The position numbers and the translations under genes were made by a program. Below are positions 25,861 through 33,950 of a stretch of 64,000 nt of DNA, one piece after another. The stretch is from Palsa-504 sp963769715. Its GTDB lineage: Bacteria > Actinomycetota > Actinomycetes > Streptosporangiales > Streptosporangiaceae. Under the pieces are notes generated by a model. It was given only the letters and a program-made list of their open reading frames with translations, did no database searches and was not told the origin of the DNA. Numbering within the stretch: the stretch's first letter is position 1; each line of letters begins with the position of its first letter. The stretch is from NCBI GenBank assembly GCA_963769715.1, contig CAVYNE010000022.1, forward strand, positions 62,001 to 126,000, read 5' to 3'.

Positions 25861-26769
25861 CTAGCCCTTGGCCGCGAGTTCCTGGGTTATCTGAGATCTT
25901 GAACGCCTGTCGACGGCCTTGGCGTTCCCGCCGCGAGGCCGCCCCGGAGAGCCCGCCGGGCCGGTCGTGCTCGCGGACCCGGATTCCGGCCGGGCCGCGG
26001 ACCGGCGCTGGGCGTGGAAGGCGAGAATCTGCAGCTCGATCGAGAGGTCGACCTTCCGCACGTCTACCCCTTCCGGCACACTCAGCACGAGCGGAGCGAA
26101 GTTGAGAATGCTCGTGACGCCAGCCGAAACGAGCCGGTCGCAGACGGCCTGCGCGGACCCGGCCGGGGCGGCGATGACGCCGATCGCCACCTTGTGCCTG
26201 GCCACCACGGCTTCAAGCTCGTCGACGTGCCGCACAGTCAGCCTCGCGATCTTGCTGCCTACGATAGCCGGGTCCGAATCGAGCATGGCAGAGATGGTGA
26301 AGCCGCGGGAGACGAAACCCCCGTAGTTGGCCAGGGCGCGGCCGAGGTTTCCGGCGCCCACGATGACCACCGGCCAGTCCTGCGTCAAGCCCAGCGTCCG
26401 GGACACCTGGTAGACGAGATAGTCGACGTCGTAACCGACCCCCCGGATGCCGTAGGAGCCGAGGTGGGACAGGTCCTTGCGCAGCTTGGCTGAGTTGACG
26501 CCCGCGGCGGCGGCGAGTTCCTCGCTGGCCACGGTGCTGACACCACGTTCGGCCAAGCCGTAGAGCGCGCGCAGGTACACCGGCAGCCGGGCCACCGTGG
26601 CCTCAGGTATCCCGTCAGCCTGGCCGTCGTCCCCAGCCACCCGGCCGTCGGTGTGGGCCCGGCCGTTGACCTTGACCTGACCGTTGGCGTCAGTCCGGCC
26701 GGTTGCCTCGGCTAGGCCGTTGCTCGCAGCGTGGCCGCTGGCTCCTGACGACATAACATTACTGTGCAT
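25861..26769 (-). CDS. rex: Redox-sensing repressor Rex
   Basis: After a 50-residue disordered Gly/Asp-rich extension comes a winged helix (VARLPVYLRALYGLAERGVSTVASEELAAAAGVNSAKLRKDLSHLGSYGIRGVGY) and a Rossmann NADH/NAD+ domain (PVVIVGAGNLGRALANYGGF), then a swapped C-terminal helix. Rex senses the NADH/NAD+ ratio and represses respiratory and haem genes when NADH is high. The C-terminal 35 residues are basic and low-complexity. A Rex operator lies 95 bp upstream of its start, indicating autoregulation of rex-hemACD, as known in Streptomyces. Confidence 0.96.
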   Translation of the reverse strand: MHSNVMSSGASGHAASNGLAEATGRTDANGQVKVNGRAHTDGRVAGDDGQADGIPEATVARLPVYLRALYGLAERGVSTVASEELAAAAGVNSAKLRKDLSHLGSYGIRGVGYDVDYLVYQVSRTLGLTQDWPVVIVGAGNLGRALANYGGFVSRGFTISAMLDSDPAIVGSKIARLTVRHVDELEAVVARHKVAIGVIAAPAGSAQAVCDRLVSAGVTSILNFAPLVLSVPEGVDVRKVDLSIELQILAFHAQRRSAARPESGSASTTGPAGSPGRPRGGNAKAVDRRSRSQITQELAAKG

Positions 26770-26863
26770 CGCGGCAGCGCTCCCGGGGTTGGGCTCTCGG
26801 GGTTGGGATCAAGGCGGCGGTAAGAGCCCGCGTCAGCCGACGTCGTTGTTCCACGGTACGCCT

Positions 26864-26881
26864 TTGTGCATCAATTCACAA
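26864..26881. promoter_or_regulatory. Rex operator (ROP)
   Basis: TTGTGCATCAATTCACAA matches the Rex consensus TTGTGAAnnnnTTCACAA at 13 of 14 defined positions, with only C for A at position 6. It lies in the rex promoter region, so Rex should control its own operon and haem synthesis. The rest of the 26770-27005 gap shows nothing further. Confidence 0.85.
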
Positions 26882-27005
26882 AGTGACGCCCGCCGCCCGG
26901 CATCGGGTGACCTTCGGTGGTCGTTCACAGATACAGAGCCGTGAACAGCGCCGCCGATACACATACAGCCCCGGCAATCTGCCGATCACGTCCGCTCAAC
27001 CTGCG

Positions 27006-27278
27006 TCAGGGCGTCCCGCCGAGTGCCGCCCGGAGCCGCGCCTCGCTCACCCGCCAGAAGTCGACCTGCACCCCGTCGACGAAGGTCACCGGGATCTTGT
27101 CCCAGTACTCCTTCACGTCATCGGGCGAGGCGGTGATATCGCGTTCCTCCCAGCCGACGCCAAGCTCGGCGGCTACCCGCTCGATCACCGCCCGCGCGTC
27201 GTCACACAGGTGACAGCCCGGCCGCCCCAGCAGGGTGATCCGTTCCCCGTCACGCGGGGTCGCTCCGCCGGTCCGCAT
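27006..27278 (-). CDS. Glutaredoxin-like protein (DUF836 type)
   Basis: A 90-residue thioredoxin-fold protein with ITLLGRPGCHLCDDARAVIERVA (CxxC as C-H-L-C), the cis-proline in KIPVTFVDG and a C-terminal helix. Such proteins are common before rex/hem or phosphatase genes in actinobacteria. The substrate is unknown; a dithiol exchange role is inferred from the intact CxxC. It begins 5 bp after the membrane-ABM fusion gene and likely shares its transcript. Confidence 0.85.
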   Translation of the reverse strand: MRTGGATPRDGERITLLGRPGCHLCDDARAVIERVAAELGVGWEERDITASPDDVKEYWDKIPVTFVDGVQVDFWRVSEARLRAALGGTP

Positions 27279-27283
27279 CCGAG

Positions 27284-29002
27284 CTAACCCCGGTAATCGC
27301 GGCCCGCGGACGGCACCTGCCGCTGGTCAGGACGCTGCTGGTCGGGGCGCTGCTGGTCAGGACGCTGCTGGTCAGGCCACCGCGGGTCGGGGCGCTGCGG
27401 CCGGACGGGGGGCAAGGGCTGAAGCCTCTGGGCCCCCTGAGGCCCCGGGCCCCCCGGGAGCCCCCGGGCGGCAGCGGGCGGGCCCGGCGACGGCTGCGGT
27501 CGCGGCGGCGGGCCGGGCGGCAACTGGGCCCGCGCGGCCGGCGCCGGGCCAACAGCTGGCAGTGCCGGAGCGGACGCCTGCGGGTTGGGCAGCGGCGCGA
27601 CCTTGGCGTATTTAAGCCGCAGCTCGATGACGTTGGTCGCGAGCACGTACGATCTGCGCTCGGCCACGAAGCGCTGCATATACGGCTGGCCCTCGTGGCT
27701 GTCGAAGGCCGCCCGGTCCCGGTAGATCTCGTAGAAGATCCGCTGCAGCGGAGCGTTCGGCACGAGGTGAATGACGTACACCAGGGTGTCGGGTTCGCCG
27801 GTCCTGATCTCCTCCGCCGTTTGCTCGGCGAGCCGGTCGAAATCGGCGACCCGGTCATCGAGCAGCGTGAAAATCAGGATCCGGCCGTACGGCCGGGCGG
27901 GCGTGGTCGCGGGCGATCCGCCCGTGGCGGCCTGCGTCCCGGGCAGTCGCTCGTCCGCTCCAGGGGCGCCGGGCCCGCCGGGCCCGGGTCCGCGATACCG
28001 GTCCTGCCGCTCAGGCGTCCGTGGCTGCGGTCCCGAGTTCACGCGCCTGCCGTGGTCCCGGCCATCAACCCGGCCGTCGACGGAGCGGGCCGCGGGACCA
28101 GTGCCCGGAACATCGCCAGTTCCCCGCGGACGTGCGGGCCCGGGAAAGTCACCGCGTGGGCCGTAGGTCGGGTACTGGCCATCGGGAACGTAATCGTTCC
28201 CGGACCCGTGGCCGTCATCGGGCCAGTAACCCGCATCGGGCCTGTTACCGGAACGGTCCCGGCCGCTGCCATCCCGCACGCCGTCTCGCCTCCCATCTCG
28301 CACGCCGTCACGCCCGGCCGCCCGCCAAGGCGGCTCCCCCACCTTGGCGACCCCGAACCATACGAGCGCCGCCGCCAGCATGGCGAGCAGCGGATAGGCG
28401 GCCCCGGCCGGGAGGGAGAGGCGCAGCGCGGCCGTCATGAGCACGGCCAGACCGATCGGGACGACCGCCGCCATCGCCGACCGCCAACCCGGATCGCTGC
28501 TGGCCCGGGACGCCCGCGCCGTGGCCATGCCCGCACTCACCAGCACGGCCACGACCGCCACGACCTGCACCAAGTCCAGCGCGTAGCGCGAGATCGGCTG
28601 GTAGTGCGAGCCGGTAAGCGGCCAGGCCTTGCTGAACGGCTGCGCGGTGAGCGGGTCGGTGGCCAGGATCACCGAAGCCACTACGGTCAGCGCGCCGGAA
28701 ACCAGCCGCATCCCGAACCTGGCGGCTTCGTTCGCCACGACAAGTTCAACCAGGCCCCAGGCGAGCCATAGTGGCGCCAGCATGACCGCGAACAGCTGGA
28801 CGGCCCGGAACGTGACCGGGCCGAAGCCGCGCTCGAAGCCCATGCTCTGCGCCGCGAGCGCGATGGTCAGCCCCAGGGTCGCGACCGTCCACACGATGAA
28901 GTCGATCCGCGGCTGCCGGACGCACCGCCCAGCGAGCATGCCAGTCGCCACGGCCGCGACCAGCACGCCCGCGAAGCCGATCAGGACGGGAACAGACATC
29001 AA
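27284..29002 (-). CDS. Seven-helix membrane protein fused to an ABM-like ferredoxin-fold domain
   Basis: Residues 1-225 contain about seven hydrophobic helices. Residues about 226-365 are a Gly/Asp/Arg/Pro linker with repeated 'DGVRDGRRDGVRDG' units. Residues about 375-470 form an antibiotic-biosynthesis-monooxygenase-like (dimeric alpha-beta barrel) domain: YGRILIFTLLDDRVADFDRLAEQTAEEIRTGEPDTLVYVIHLVPNAPLQRIFYEIYRDRAAFDSH. The C terminus is a proline-rich tail ending in PDQQR repeats. The ABM sequence is the ordinary 'self-limiting monooxygenase' pattern, but its attachment to a membrane unit is unusual. The function is unknown. The start is the ATG at 29002, or the next codon's ATG. Confidence 0.75.
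   Translation of the reverse strand: MMSVPVLIGFAGVLVAAVATGMLAGRCVRQPRIDFIVWTVATLGLTIALAAQSMGFERGFGPVTFRAVQLFAVMLAPLWLAWGLVELVVANEAARFGMRLVSGALTVVASVILATDPLTAQPFSKAWPLTGSHYQPISRYALDLVQVVAVVAVLVSAGMATARASRASSDPGWRSAMAAVVPIGLAVLMTAALRLSLPAGAAYPLLAMLAAALVWFGVAKVGEPPWRAAGRDGVRDGRRDGVRDGSGRDRSGNRPDAGYWPDDGHGSGNDYVPDGQYPTYGPRGDFPGPARPRGTGDVPGTGPAARSVDGRVDGRDHGRRVNSGPQPRTPERQDRYRGPGPGGPGAPGADERLPGTQAATGGSPATTPARPYGRILIFTLLDDRVADFDRLAEQTAEEIRTGEPDTLVYVIHLVPNAPLQRIFYEIYRDRAAFDSHEGQPYMQRFVAERRSYVLATNVIELRLKYAKVAPLPNPQASAPALPAVGPAPAARAQLPPGPPPRPQPSPGPPAAARGLPGGPGPQGAQRLQPLPPVRPQRPDPRWPDQQRPDQQRPDQQRPDQRQVPSAGRDYRG
27321..27376 (-). repeat. 15-bp coding tandem repeat (PDQQR)
   Basis: About three and a half copies of a 15-bp unit (GGTCAGGACGCTGCT-like on the + strand, with G/A variants) encode PDQQR-PDQQR-PDQQR-PDQR at the tail of the membrane-ABM protein. 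In-frame repeat length suggests slippage-prone variation without frameshift. Confidence 0.7.
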
Positions 29003-29053
29003 TCCCTATGGTGCCCGATGCCCGGCCGCGCCGGGACCAGGACCGGGGAGTCG

Positions 29054-29152
29054 TTACTTCTTGTTCCTGCGCTGAATGCGGGTCTTCTTGAGCAGCTTGC
29101 GGTGCTTCTTCTTGGCCATGCGCTTGCGGCGCTTCTTGATGACAGACCCCAC
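29054..29152 (-). CDS. Ribosomal protein bS22 (AURKAIP1/COX24 domain)
   Basis: A 32-codon gene starting at GTG (29152) and ending with TAA (29054-29056), with AGGAAGGG upstream. The product begins VGSVIKKRRKRMAKKKHRK and ends QRRNKK. More than half the residues are Lys/Arg. This is the actinobacterial small-subunit protein bS22 seen in mycobacterial ribosome structures. It is easily missed because of its size. It stands alone, 50 bp upstream of the membrane-ABM gene on the same strand. Confidence 0.93.
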   Translation of the reverse strand: MGSVIKKRRKRMAKKKHRKLLKKTRIQRRNKK

Positions 29153-29432
29153 GAGACCACCCTTCCTAGGCACTGCGGATGACGGGCACGCCAACGCGCT
29201 CGCCCGGTCAGGGCGGCTGGACACACACCCAACGCTAGAGGTTACCTGCGAAACGGTGTGCTAGGGCGGCCGATGCGACCCATGCCCGACCCCAGCGACC
29301 GGGGTCCGCGGAAGGGAACGCCCGGCGGCGGCCAGGCCGTACGACCGCCACTTCTACCATGTGCCCGCATGCCAGCTGGACCCCTGCGAGACAGGGATCT
29401 TGCTAGCCGTCGCAGCCCGAACCTGGGCTGGC

Positions 29433-29633
29433 TCAACCAGTACCGACGAAGGCGGCTCTCAGATACTGGTTGACCGCCGCTTCCGGTACCCGGAAGGAGC
29501 GTCCGACACGGATCGCCTCCAGTTCGCCGGAGTGCACCAGGCGATACACGGTCATCTTCGACACGCGCATGATCAAGGCCACTTCAGCAACGGTGAGAAA
29601 TCTGACGTCGCTTAGGGGGGTTTCGCTTGCCAT
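29433..29633 (-). CDS. Excisionase-family helix-turn-helix protein
   Basis: A 66-residue protein starting MASETPLSDVRFLTVAEVALIMRVSKMTVYRLVHSGELEAIRVGRSFRVPEAAVNQYL. It is a single MerR/Xis-like winged helix of the 'excisionase family DNA-binding' group. Such a gene commonly accompanies bS22 in actinomycetes, so it is a chromosomal regulator rather than a phage excisionase. GGAAGAGG upstream of the ATG at 29633 supports this start; the frame is open to 29789, but that extension lacks similarity. The 280-bp gap to bS22 shows no further gene. Confidence 0.88.
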   Translation of the reverse strand: MASETPLSDVRFLTVAEVALIMRVSKMTVYRLVHSGELEAIRVGRSFRVPEAAVNQYLRAAFVGTG

Positions 29634-29880
29634 CGAGTTGCCTCTTCCGTACGAAGCCGAGCACTTGACGGGATTCGGCGCACCAGTCACGTACGTCTCC
29701 AGGGTAAGTCCCGCACAGAAAAGAGCAACCCCGCCCATAGCCTCATTGTTGTTACTGTTTCGCCGCATACGTCGCGCAGACGCCAGCAAAACCTCCGCTC
29801 CCCTCGCTGAGCTGCGTCTTTCGGGTGCGTCTTTCGCCTGTTATCAGTTGACATCTGTCACACAGAACAACACTGGGGCG
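29634..29880. other. Intergenic region upstream of the HTH gene
   Basis: No gene is seen. A short inverted repeat TGACA-TC-TGTCA lies at 29849-29860. The region must contain the HTH promoter on the minus strand; no consensus hexamers stand out. Confidence 0.35.
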
Positions 29881-29912
29881 AAAAAACCACCCGGGTGGTC
29901 TCACCCGGGTGA
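29881..29912 (-). terminator. Rho-independent terminator of the fur-acuC operon
   Basis: Read on the minus strand, CACCCGGGTG, loop AGAC, CACCCGGGTG forms a 10-bp hairpin followed by GG and six Ts. It lies 29 bp past the acuC stop. Each arm is itself a palindrome, so alternative cruciform pairing is possible. Confidence 0.9.
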
Positions 29913-29940
29913 TCCGCCCGCCGGGCCATTTGGGTCACGG

Positions 29941-31119
29941 TCACATCGGCGCGATCAGCCCGTGCCAGGCGAACACGGCCCGGCACGCGTTGATGATCGC
30001 GGCGTCCACGCGATCCGCGGGATCCATCCCCGCGGTCACCGGGATGAACTCGGCGGGCGCGCCGTCCGTCATTCGCGTGGGCGGGTTTTCACCGGTCCGC
30101 TCGACGGCGAACGCCCGCCAGACATCCGGCACCGGCAGGCCCGGATCGATCGGCTCGCCCGCGGCCACGGCCAGCAGGTGAGTCCACGATCGCGGCACGA
30201 CTTGCACCAGCTCGTATCCGCCGCCGCCGGTGAGCAGCCACCTGCCACCGGCGGTCTCGTGCGCCAGGTCGTGCACCATCAGCTGCGCGCGCCGTTGCGC
30301 GTCGACGCTGAGCTCGAGGTTGGCCAGCGGGTCGAGCCGGTGACTGTCGCAGCCATGCTGGCTGACCAGCACCTCGGGCGCGAACGCGCGCAGCAGCGGC
30401 GGAACCACCGCGTCGAAGGCCCGCAGCCAGCCCGCGTCGCCGGTGCCCGCGGGCAGCGCCACGTTGACCGCGTAGCCCCGGCCGTCGCCCGAACCGATCT
30501 CCGACGCCAGCCCGGTGCCGGGAAACAGGGTGGCCGGGTGCTCGTGCAGGCTGATGGTCAGGACCCGGGGATCGTCGTAGAAGGCCGCCTGTACCCCGTC
30601 CCCGTGGTGCACGTCGAGGTCCACGTAGGCGATCCGCTCCGCACCCTGCGCCAGCATCCACTTGATGGCGATGGCCGGGTCGTTGTAGACGCAGAAGCCG
30701 CTGGCCGACCGGCGCATCGCGTGGTGCAGGCCGCCCGCGACGTTCGCCGCGTGCCCGGCCTCGCCGCGCCAGACGGCGCGGGCCGCGGTGAGCGTGGCCC
30801 CGGCCACCAGCGCGGACGCCTCGTGCATGCCGGAGAACACCGGGTCGTCGGGGGTGCCGAGCCCGTACCTGGCATTGGGCCGGCCGTCCAGGCCGGCCTG
30901 GCGTACCGCGTCGATGTAGTCCGCGTCGTGCACTAGCTCCAGCTCGGTCATTGTTGCGGCGACCGGAGTCACTATCGTTACGGCCGCCCTGCCCAGCACG
31001 CCGAACGCGCGGGTCAGCGCGATCGTCAGCTCGACCCGCACCGGCGCCAGCGGGTGACCAGGACCGAAGTCGTACTTGGTCAAGGCCTCGTCCCAGACCA
31101 GCGCGAGCGAGCCCGTCAC
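29941..31119 (-). CDS. acuC: Acetoin-utilisation-type deacetylase AcuC
   Basis: A 392-residue class I histone-deacetylase-fold protein. It shows the catalytic histidine pair in GGLHHAM, the zinc and charge-relay residues in YVDLDVHHGDGVQ, the LHEHP loop, SQHGCDSHRLDPLANL and the glycine-rich GGGGYE. AcuC enzymes deacylate proteins such as acetyl-CoA synthetase. It starts with GTG overlapping the proC TAG by one base and is the last gene of the fur-ygfZ-proDH-proC-acuC series, followed by a clear terminator. Confidence 0.92.
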   Translation of the reverse strand: MTGSLALVWDEALTKYDFGPGHPLAPVRVELTIALTRAFGVLGRAAVTIVTPVAATMTELELVHDADYIDAVRQAGLDGRPNARYGLGTPDDPVFSGMHEASALVAGATLTAARAVWRGEAGHAANVAGGLHHAMRRSASGFCVYNDPAIAIKWMLAQGAERIAYVDLDVHHGDGVQAAFYDDPRVLTISLHEHPATLFPGTGLASEIGSGDGRGYAVNVALPAGTGDAGWLRAFDAVVPPLLRAFAPEVLVSQHGCDSHRLDPLANLELSVDAQRRAQLMVHDLAHETAGGRWLLTGGGGYELVQVVPRSWTHLLAVAAGEPIDPGLPVPDVWRAFAVERTGENPPTRMTDGAPAEFIPVTAGMDPADRVDAAIINACRAVFAWHGLIAPM

Positions 31120-31913
31120 TACTCGGCCCCGAGTTCGCGACCGCGATCGCGGGCCGCCTCGATCGCCGCCAGGAACGCGGCCCGCACCCCGTGCCGCTCC
31201 AGTTCCCTGATCGCCGAGATCGTGGTTCCGCCGGGCGAGGTCACGGCCTCGCGCAGGATCACCGGGTGCTCACCCGAATCACGGAGCATGGTGGCCGCGC
31301 CGTAGACCGCCTGGATGATTATCTCCAGCGCGGCGCCGCGCGCCATGCCGAGCAGGATGGCGGCATCCACCATCGACTCGACCAGGTAGTACACGTACGC
31401 CGGCCCGCTGCCCGACAACGCGGTGGCGGCGTCTTGCTGCGACTCGGGAATGCGCAGCACCTTGCCGACCGGGACGAGCAGTTCCTCCGCCCGCAGCAGG
31501 TGGTCCTCGCCGGCGTGCGCCCCGGCGGAGATCACGCTCATCGCCTCATCGACGAGCACCGGCGTGTTCGACATCACCCGGACGACCGGAACCTGGCCGG
31601 ACAGCCGCCGCTCGATGAACGCCGTGGTGATCCCGGCCGCGACCGAGATCACCAGGGTGCCCGCGGGCACCACGGGCGCTATCTCGTCCAGCAGCCGGCC
31701 CATGTCCTGCGGCTTGACCGCCAGGACCAGGGTATCCGCCATCTTCGCGGCCGAAGCGGCGTCGGTTGTATGCACCCCGTAGCGCTCGCTCAGCTCGGCC
31801 GCCCGGTCCTCGCGCCGCACCGCGGCGATCACCGCCGACGGCCGCCGTCCCGCCCGCAACAGCCCGGACAGCAGCGCCTCGCCCATCTTGCCGGTACCCA
31901 GGATCGCGATCAT
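31119..31913 (-). CDS. proC: Pyrroline-5-carboxylate reductase
   Basis: A 264-residue protein with an N-terminal NADPH Rossmann motif (MIAILGTGKMGEALLSGLLRAG), VKPQDMGRLLDEIAPV, ISVAAGIT, VMSNTPVLV and the dimerisation signature LSGSGPAYVYYLVESMVDAAILLGM...TSPGGTTISAIRELE. It makes proline from pyrroline-5-carboxylate. It sits 6 bp after the proline dehydrogenase gene, so opposite halves of a proline/P5C redox cycle are co-expressed. Confidence 0.95.
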   Translation of the reverse strand: MIAILGTGKMGEALLSGLLRAGRRPSAVIAAVRREDRAAELSERYGVHTTDAASAAKMADTLVLAVKPQDMGRLLDEIAPVVPAGTLVISVAAGITTAFIERRLSGQVPVVRVMSNTPVLVDEAMSVISAGAHAGEDHLLRAEELLVPVGKVLRIPESQQDAATALSGSGPAYVYYLVESMVDAAILLGMARGAALEIIIQAVYGAATMLRDSGEHPVILREAVTSPGGTTISAIRELERHGVRAAFLAAIEAARDRGRELGAE

Positions 31914-31919
31914 GAGCGG

Positions 31920-32846
31920 CTACGATTCCGATCGCAGTGAGCGGAGGAAGAAGGCGAGGTTGCGCGGCCGTTCCGCGAGCCTGCGCACCAGGTAGGCGTA
32001 CCAGTCGCCGCCGTAGGGGACGTAGACGCGCATGCGCGCGCCGGTATCGGCCAGCCGCCGCTGCTCGGCCGGGCGGATGCCGTAGAGCATCTGGTACTCG
32101 AAGGTGTCCGGGGCGCGGCCGGTCAGCATGGCCAGCGACCCGGTGATCTGGATCAGCCGCGGGTCGTGGCTGGCCAGCATCGGGTAGCCCGGCCCGTTCA
32201 TCAGCGCCCGCAGGCAGCGCGCGTACGACGAGTCCACCTCGCGGCGGCCGGTGAAGGCCACACTTTCCGGCTCGCTGTAGGCGCCCTTGCAGAGCCTGAC
32301 CCGCGTCCCGTAGGCGGCCAGCGCGCGGCAGTCCGCCTCGCTGCGGCGCAGGCACGACTGGACCACGCAGCCGAGATCGCTGTACTCCGCCCGCAGCCGG
32401 GCGGCGATCCGCAGCGTCGGCTCGATCGCCGCGAACTCCTCGGCGTCCAGCGTCACCGTGGTACCGGCGTCCCGCGCGGCCGCGCAGATCCGGCTGATGT
32501 TCTGGCTCGCGGTCGTGGTGCCGAGGAACAGCCCGACCGCGGTCGGCTTCACCGAGATCTCCGCGGCCCCGCCCTGGGTCAGTCCCTCCGCGCCGAGCTT
32601 GCCGACCAGCTGGATGTACTCGTCGGTGACGGCCGCGGCCTGCACCGGGTCCTTGGTGTCCTCGCCCAGGTAGTCCAGGGTGACCAGGAGCCCGGCGGCG
32701 CGCAGCGCCCGGGTCACCCGCACGGCGTCGTCGGCGGTCTCGCCCGCCACGTACTTCGCCACGATGGCGCGCGTCCGCGGCGCGGTCGTGATGAGCTGGC
32801 GCAGCCGGGTACTGGCTGACGCCGCGAGCAGAGCCCTGCGCAGCAT
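31920..32846 (-). CDS. Proline dehydrogenase
   Basis: A 308-residue FAD TIM-barrel enzyme of the monofunctional type. RLCKGAYSEP, the DPRLI.ITGSL region, FEYQMLYGIRPAEQRRLA and VYVPYGGDWYAYLVRRLAERPRN are diagnostic. It oxidises proline to P5C and passes electrons to the quinone pool. The separate P5C dehydrogenase is not in the window. It lies between ygfZ (30 bp upstream) and proC (6 bp downstream). Confidence 0.94.
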   Translation of the reverse strand: MLRRALLAASASTRLRQLITTAPRTRAIVAKYVAGETADDAVRVTRALRAAGLLVTLDYLGEDTKDPVQAAAVTDEYIQLVGKLGAEGLTQGGAAEISVKPTAVGLFLGTTTASQNISRICAAARDAGTTVTLDAEEFAAIEPTLRIAARLRAEYSDLGCVVQSCLRRSEADCRALAAYGTRVRLCKGAYSEPESVAFTGRREVDSSYARCLRALMNGPGYPMLASHDPRLIQITGSLAMLTGRAPDTFEYQMLYGIRPAEQRRLADTGARMRVYVPYGGDWYAYLVRRLAERPRNLAFFLRSLRSES

Positions 32847-32876
32847 GGCGGGCTAACCTCCCGTCCTGGAGAATCC

Positions 32877-33935
32877 TCAACTGACCTGGCGTCGGCGCAG
32901 CGTCACCTGCACGCCTCCGCCGGCGTCCGGCGGCACGATGACCTCCTGCGCGGCGGCGACGCCCACCCCAGAACCGGCCAGCAGCGTCGCGTCCACTGGC
33001 ACGGTGCGCTTGACCAGGGCCAGCCCGATCGGCCCGAGCTCGTAGTGCCGAGCCGCCGACCCGGTGAAACCCACCGTGGTGCCCTGTTCATCACCGGCGA
33101 CCTTGACCGGGTCGCCGTGGGCCGGCAGCCGGTCGGCACTGCCGTCCAGGTGCAGGAAGACCAGCCGCCGCGGCGGATGACCGAGGTTGTGCACCCGGGC
33201 CACCGTCTCCTGGCCCCGGTAGCAGCCCTTGTTCAGGTGCACGGCGGTATCGATCCAGCCGACCTCGTGCGGGATGGTCCGGTGATCGGTGTCCAGGCCG
33301 AGCCTGGGTACCCGGGCCGCGATCCGCAGGGCCTCGAACGCCCACATGCCCGCGGCCGCGGCCCCGCGCCGCAGCAGCTCCCCGGCCACCTCGGGCAGCA
33401 GGTCCCGCGCCACGATCAGATCAATGATGCCGAACGGGCCCGGGCTCACCCGGGCGGCCACCCCGTCGAGCCCCGCGGCCAGATCGTCACCCGCGGGACC
33501 GAGCACGGTAAGCACCGCGTAGTCCTGGCTGACGTCGGCCACCTCGACCCGCAGCATGAACCGCATGGACTCGAGGAACTCCACGAGGGCCCCGGCGGTT
33601 CCCGGTTCGGTGTGGATCCACAGCGCGGTGCCGTCGTCGGCCAGCATCAGGTGGTGTTCCACATGTCCGGTCGGGCTGAGGATGAGGGCCTGAGCGGCCG
33701 AGCCGACCGCCAGCCCCTCCAGGTGCTGCGTGGTCAGGCTGTGCAGCCAGCTCAGCCGGTCCTGGCCGGTGATCCGCAGCACGCCGCGGTTGGACCGGTC
33801 CACCAGCGCGGCGGACTCTTCGGCCACGCGCTGCTCGCGCATCGGGTCGCCGTAGTGCGCGGCGACGCCCTCGTCTGGCCAGCTGGCCTCCACCGCACCC
33901 GGCCAGCCCAGCAGCGGATTCTGTTCCCCGCTCAT
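32877..33935 (-). CDS. ygfZ: YgfZ/GcvT-domain folate-binding protein
   Basis: A 352-residue protein with the aminomethyltransferase-like fold and the defining cysteine motif KGCYRGQETVARVHNLG. YgfZ proteins support maintenance of certain iron-sulfur enzymes and bind tetrahydrofolate. The start is ATG at 33935, 15 bp after the fur stop. Being co-transcribed with a Fur-family regulator fits an iron/FeS theme. Confidence 0.92.
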   Translation of the reverse strand: MSGEQNPLLGWPGAVEASWPDEGVAAHYGDPMREQRVAEESAALVDRSNRGVLRITGQDRLSWLHSLTTQHLEGLAVGSAAQALILSPTGHVEHHLMLADDGTALWIHTEPGTAGALVEFLESMRFMLRVEVADVSQDYAVLTVLGPAGDDLAAGLDGVAARVSPGPFGIIDLIVARDLLPEVAGELLRRGAAAAGMWAFEALRIAARVPRLGLDTDHRTIPHEVGWIDTAVHLNKGCYRGQETVARVHNLGHPPRRLVFLHLDGSADRLPAHGDPVKVAGDEQGTTVGFTGSAARHYELGPIGLALVKRTVPVDATLLAGSGVGVAAAQEVIVPPDAGGGVQVTLRRRQVS

Positions 33936-33950
33936 CGTTCCCCGCTCATC

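Noticed and set aside
27321..27376. Possible CRISPR-like repeat array
   Set aside because: Short 15-bp in-frame units without spacers, encoding PDQQR repeats.
29433..29633. Phage excisionase and associated integrated element
   Set aside because: No integrase, att repeat or phage gene nearby; such HTH proteins are normal neighbours of bS22 in actinomycetes.
31546..32880. 444-codon minus-strand open frame
   Set aside because: Out-of-frame shadow of proline dehydrogenase and proC, Arg/Gly-rich.
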